Shown one piece after another: positions 60,980 through 64,000 of a stretch of DNA of 64,000 bases. Origin of the DNA: Pseudarthrobacter enclensis (GTDB taxonomy: Bacteria; Actinomycetota; Actinomycetes; Actinomycetales; Micrococcaceae); NCBI RefSeq assembly GCF_001457025.1, contig NZ_KQ758600.1, forward strand, positions 186,001-250,000. Reading direction: 5' to 3'. Each line of letters starts with the position of its first letter. Position 1 is the first letter of the stretch. Position numbers and translations under genes: made by a program. The notes beneath the pieces were generated by a model. That model ran no database searches and was not told where the DNA came from. It worked only from the letters and a program-made list of their open reading frames with translations.

Positions 60980-61291
60980 TCACTCCGCGGCGGCGACCCC
61001 AAGGTCCGAGGCGTGGCCGCTGATGGTGCGGGCGAGGTCGACGTCGCGGCTGGTAACTCCGCCGACATCATGGCTTGAGAGAGTGACGCTGACCTCCGGG
61101 TACGTGAGCGTGAGGTCGGGGTGGTGGTTGGCCTCCTCGGCGGAGGCGCCAATGCGGTTGACGAACTCCAGGCCGGTTGAGAACTTTCGCGTCCTGAAGG
61201 TGGCGGTGAGGGCGTCGCCGGTCAGGCTCCAGCCGGAGAGTCCGGCTTCGGCAAGCTCGGCGGTGGACAGCTTCCGTTGGGGATCAGTCAT
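60980..61291 (-). CDS. Pterin-4a-carbinolamine dehydratase-like protein
   Basis: This 103-residue protein has the PCD fold pattern: LAEAGLSGWSLTGDALTATF, FEFVNRIG-like core (LEFVNRIGASAEEANHHPDL) and TYPEVSVTLSSHDVGGVTSRDVDLA. The HHP motif of the active site is present. In bacteria, these proteins recycle pterin cofactors or act as small regulators; no aromatic amino acid hydroxylase is nearby. Confidence 0.88.
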   Translation of the reverse strand: MTDPQRKLSTAELAEAGLSGWSLTGDALTATFRTRKFSTGLEFVNRIGASAEEANHHPDLTLTYPEVSVTLSSHDVGGVTSRDVDLARTISGHASDLGVAAAE

Positions 61292-61371
61292 AGTGCCATC
61301 ATGGCTCCGGAAGGCCGCCGTGGGCTACTACTGAAGTGCCCGCGGGAACTTGATGGGTGCTCCGATCAAAC

Positions 61372-61409
61372 GAGGACGACGGCGGGACTACTGTCCCGCC
61401 GTCGTCCTC
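61372..61409 (-). terminator. Terminator after the mesX-mesD-flavin reductase operon
   Basis: A perfect 17-bp GC-rich stem (61372-61388 with 61393-61409) closes a TACT loop, 37 bases beyond the flavin reductase stop on the minus strand. There is no strong U tract. Confidence 0.8.
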
Positions 61410-61445
61410 GGTTTGGCTTTTCGCCCCGCATTGTCGGGACTGCGC

Positions 61446-62018
61446 TCAGCCTTCCAGCTTGGAATGCTCGCCCAGGCGGTGCCATGAACGGTTGTGGTAA
61501 ACCAGGGCGTCGCCGGGTTCGCCGGCCTGGACGTCACGCATCACGCGGGACTCCAGGGCGTGAACGGCGATGATGGTGGAGGTCCCCACCTCCATGCGGT
61601 CGATGACGGCGCAGCGCACCCAGGCGCGGACATCGTCATACACCGCTTCGCCGGTTTCAAGGGCCGACCAGCGGTGCGTCTGGTCGAAGCGGTCGACGCC
61701 GGGGGTCGCTCCAAACTTCGCCAAGCCGACGTCGTGCGCGTCCAGCAGGTGCACGACGACGGTTTCGGCGCGCGACAGCACCTCGGACGACGAAGACAGT
61801 GCCGAGACCGAGAAGATCAGCAACGGAGGGTCCGCACTCACCGACACGACCGACGATACCGTCAGCGCCACAGGCCCTTCGCCGGCGTCGGCCGTGACGA
61901 CGGCGACACCTCCCGGGTGCCCACGGAACAGTGCTTTGAATTCATCGGCCGAGAGGGAGGACGGGAAGCTTTGCCGCGGAGCCTCGAGCCAGGTGTCGGT
62001 GGGGTAGGCGTGAAACAC
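61446..62018 (-). CDS. Flavin reductase-like (FMN-binding) protein
   Basis: This 190-residue protein of the flavin reductase family has FRGHPGGVAVVTADAGEGPVA, TVSSVVSVSADPPLLIF and a C-terminal YHNRSWHRLG. The GTG at 62018 lies two bases after the mesD stop, and no other in-frame start gives the full domain. Flavin reductases give reduced flavin to oxygenases; pairing with MesX, which needs oxygen, is a sensible role but is inferred. Confidence 0.85.
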   Translation of the reverse strand: MFHAYPTDTWLEAPRQSFPSSLSADEFKALFRGHPGGVAVVTADAGEGPVALTVSSVVSVSADPPLLIFSVSALSSSSEVLSRAETVVVHLLDAHDVGLAKFGATPGVDRFDQTHRWSALETGEAVYDDVRAWVRCAVIDRMEVGTSTIIAVHALESRVMRDVQAGEPGDALVYHNRSWHRLGEHSKLEG

Positions 62019-62020
62019 CG

Positions 62021-63064
62021 TTAGGACACCCGGGGGGAGCGGGCGAGTTCCTCGCGAACGATGCTTGTCCCCGCACTGAGGGCAGTCAGCTTGGCCAGTG
62101 CGACGTCCCGCGGGAACGGTGCCATGCCACAGTTGGAGCTGGGGATGAGCTTGTCCGCATCGACGAACTGCAGTGCCTTGCGGAGCGTGTTGGCGACCTC
62201 CTCCGGGGTTTCGATGGTCTCGCTTGCAACGTCGATGGCCCCGAGCATGACTTTCTTGCCGCGGAGGAGCTCGATGAGGTCGATGGGCACATGGGAGTTC
62301 TGGGATTCCAGCGAGATGATGTCGATGCTGGAGCCCTGCAGCAGCGGGAACGTTTCCTCGTACTGCCGCCACTGTGAGCCGAGAGTCGCCTTCCAGTCAG
62401 TATTCGCTTTGATCCCGTAGCCGTAGCAGATATGCACGGCGGTTTCCGCACGCAGTCCTTCGGCCGCCCTCTCAAGCGCAGCCACGCCCCAATCCTTGAC
62501 CTCATCAAGGAAGACGTTGAACGCGGGCTCGTCGAACTGGATGATGTCCACGCCGGCGGCCTCCAGTTCCTTCGCCTCCTGGTTCAGGATCGTGGCGAAC
62601 TCCCAGGCCAGCTTTTCGCGGCTCTTGTAGTGGTCATCGTAGAGTGTGTCCACCATGGTCATCGGGCCGGGAAGGGTCCATTTGATCGGCTTGTCCGTGG
62701 TTGCGCGGAGGAATTTTGCGTCTTCGACGAAGACCGGCTTTTCGCGGCGCACCGGCCCGACGACGGTGGGCACGCTCGCGTCGTAGCGGTCGCGGATGCG
62801 CACGGTCTTGCGCTGTTCGAAGTCGACCCCGCTGAGATGCTCGATGAAGGTCGTGACGAAGTGCTGGCGGGTTTGCTCGCCGTCGCTGACGATGTCGATG
62901 CCGCGCCGGCTCTGCTCGTGGATGGCGATGCGCAGCGCGTCCTGCTTGCCCTCGAGCAGCGCGTCTCCCTCCAGCTTCCACGGGGACCACAAAGTCTCCG
63001 GCTGGGCGAGCCACGCTGGTTTCGGCAGGCTTCCGACAAGGGTGGTGGGCAAAAGTGTGTTCAT
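62021..63064 (-). CDS. mesD: Core-MetE-type folate-independent methionine synthase MesD
   Basis: This 347-residue protein corresponds to the C-terminal catalytic half of cobalamin-independent methionine synthase, without the N-terminal folate domain. It begins MNTLLPTTLVGSLPKPAWL. Zinc ligands are visible in VHICYGYG (His and Cys) and IPSSNCGM (Cys), with ISLESQNS between. Because a DUF1852 (MesX) gene is directly upstream (20-base gap), it fits the MesD group of folate-independent synthases, which are reported to need MesX and oxygen. Confidence 0.88.
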   Translation of the reverse strand: MNTLLPTTLVGSLPKPAWLAQPETLWSPWKLEGDALLEGKQDALRIAIHEQSRRGIDIVSDGEQTRQHFVTTFIEHLSGVDFEQRKTVRIRDRYDASVPTVVGPVRREKPVFVEDAKFLRATTDKPIKWTLPGPMTMVDTLYDDHYKSREKLAWEFATILNQEAKELEAAGVDIIQFDEPAFNVFLDEVKDWGVAALERAAEGLRAETAVHICYGYGIKANTDWKATLGSQWRQYEETFPLLQGSSIDIISLESQNSHVPIDLIELLRGKKVMLGAIDVASETIETPEEVANTLRKALQFVDADKLIPSSNCGMAPFPRDVALAKLTALSAGTSIVREELARSPRVS

Positions 63065-63084
63065 GATTGACGATTCTCCGTGGG

Positions 63085-64000
63085 TCAGTTGACGAGAGCG
63101 GGGTAGTTGGCGGTCCACTGGTCCAACAGATCCTTGTGGGGCGTGATGAAGTGCTCCTCCGTGTACTTCGCCTGCGTGACCGCGAGCTGACTGCGCTCGA
63201 CGCGGTCGTAAGCGATCTGGGTCCGCGAGTAATCCTGCTCGCCCAGGCTCGGCTGGTAGACGGCGGCGGCGGCAGAGTTCGCGTTGTAGACCTCCGGGCG
63301 GTAGATCTTCTGGAACGTCTCCATGGTGCTGATCGTGCCGATGAGCTGCAGGTTGGAGTAGTCGTTGAGCAGGTCGCCCCGGAAATAGAAGGCGAGGGGA
63401 GCCACGCTGCCGCGGGGCATGAAGTAGCGGACCTGCAGCCCCATTTTTCCGAAGTACGCGTCCGTCAGGGAGTAATCGTCCTGCTGGTACTCGACGCCCA
63501 GGACCGGGTGGCGGTTCCCGGTTTGCCGGTATGTCTTGCTCGTGGAGACGCTGATGCAGACCACCGGCGGTTGCGGAAAGTGTTCCCGGCCTACCGGGGA
63601 GTCGAGGAAGTGCTGGAACAGCTTGCCGTGAAGATCGCCGAAGTCTTCGGGAACGGTGGGCTTGCCTGAGTCCCCTGCTGCCGCCGGCAGTACGACGCTG
63701 AAGTCAAAGTCACGGACGTAGGAGGAGAAGTTGTTCCCGACGATTCCCTGGTGGCGGACCCCGTTCAGCAGGTCGACGATCTGGATGTCGAGAACCTCGA
63801 ACAGGGGGAACTGCTGATCCGTGCCTTCCGCAGTGAACTCAATCTGCGCGGAGACGATATTAAGCTCGAGCGTGTAGCGGTCCCGGTCCGGGTTGTCCCA
63901 GTCTGCGAGATCATTAAAGCGGCGCCGGATCATCGTCAAGGCGTTGCGGAGGTTCTCCTGACGGTGCTCGCCCCGTGCCAGGTTGGCGAAGTTCGTCGTT
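63085..64000 (-). CDS. mesX: DUF1852 family putative oxygenase MesX, 3' part
   Basis: The frame is open to the right window edge (TTNFANLARGEHRQENLRNA ... MIRRRFNDLADWDNPDRDRY), so the N-terminus lies outside. About 304 codons are seen, ending WTANYPALVN. It matches DUF1852, the MesX partner of MesD in folate-independent methionine synthesis. Its coupling to mesD and a flavin reductase on one strand indicates a functional operon. Confidence 0.9.
   Translation of the reverse strand, partial: TTNFANLARGEHRQENLRNALTMIRRRFNDLADWDNPDRDRYTLELNIVSAQIEFTAEGTDQQFPLFEVLDIQIVDLLNGVRHQGIVGNNFSSYVRDFDFSVVLPAAAGDSGKPTVPEDFGDLHGKLFQHFLDSPVGREHFPQPPVVCISVSTSKTYRQTGNRHPVLGVEYQQDDYSLTDAYFGKMGLQVRYFMPRGSVAPLAFYFRGDLLNDYSNLQLIGTISTMETFQKIYRPEVYNANSAAAAVYQPSLGEQDYSRTQIAYDRVERSQLAVTQAKYTEEHFITPHKDLLDQWTANYPALVN

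Overview
The window is high-GC chromosomal DNA from an actinobacterium, most probably Arthrobacter/Pseudarthrobacter or a close Micrococcaceae relative. The evidence is the his-trp-lgt-gltBD-pyk gene order, the TIGR02234 and HGxxPAAW small membrane proteins inside the trp block, the ANTAR response regulator after pyk, and fused AccD/AccA and OpcA-type proteins. No 16S gene is present, so the genus is an inference.

Bases 1-17.6 kb are conserved core: hisG (3' part), hisF, hisI, trpE, trpC, trpB, trpA, lgt, gltB, gltD and pyk, nearly all on the plus strand with short or overlapping junctions. A convergent ANTAR response regulator and a tRNA-Leu(CAA) follow. The rest of the window looks accessory.

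Region 18.6-38.6 kb is bounded by a 23-bp exact direct repeat: the 3' end of tRNA-Leu at 18619-18641 and a copy at 38567-38589. This is the classic footprint of an element integrated in a tRNA gene, but no integrase remains. Cargo is an AEC permease, a CoA-transferase plus fused carboxyltransferase, a TctCBA tripartite tricarboxylate transporter, an isocitrate-lyase-superfamily enzyme, a DpiB/DpiA-type two-component system, a cupin, a zwf-opcA pair, and a DUF4236-HIRAN protein. Several remnants are present: a MatC-type permease tail, a GntR/FCD tail, an SMP-30-like fragment and a truncated DUF4192 gene.

Region 38.85-54.98 kb is a compact biosynthetic cluster. Nine minus-strand genes encode, in order, an SRPBCC protein, a GNAT/YghO-like acyltransferase, an extended SDR, a free ACP, a KS-AT-ACP polyketide synthase, a class III aminotransferase fused to an acyl-ACP-reductase (AAR) domain, a fatty acid desaturase, a cytochrome P450 and a fatty-acyl-AMP ligase. 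Every junction overlaps. An ABC exporter pair follows, and a divergent Sfp-type phosphopantetheinyl transferase sits at the other end. I infer the product is a long-chain amino-lipid, possibly an N-acylated 1-amino-3-hydroxyalkane resembling ceramide but made without serine palmitoyltransferase. Related 26-bp direct repeats (25/26 identical) lie just outside both ends.

Region 55-64 kb carries small membrane/DUF proteins, gene debris (HAD and class I/II aminotransferase fragments), pntAB, a pterin-carbinolamine-dehydratase-like protein, and an operon of mesX (partial), mesD and a flavin reductase for folate-independent methionine synthesis.
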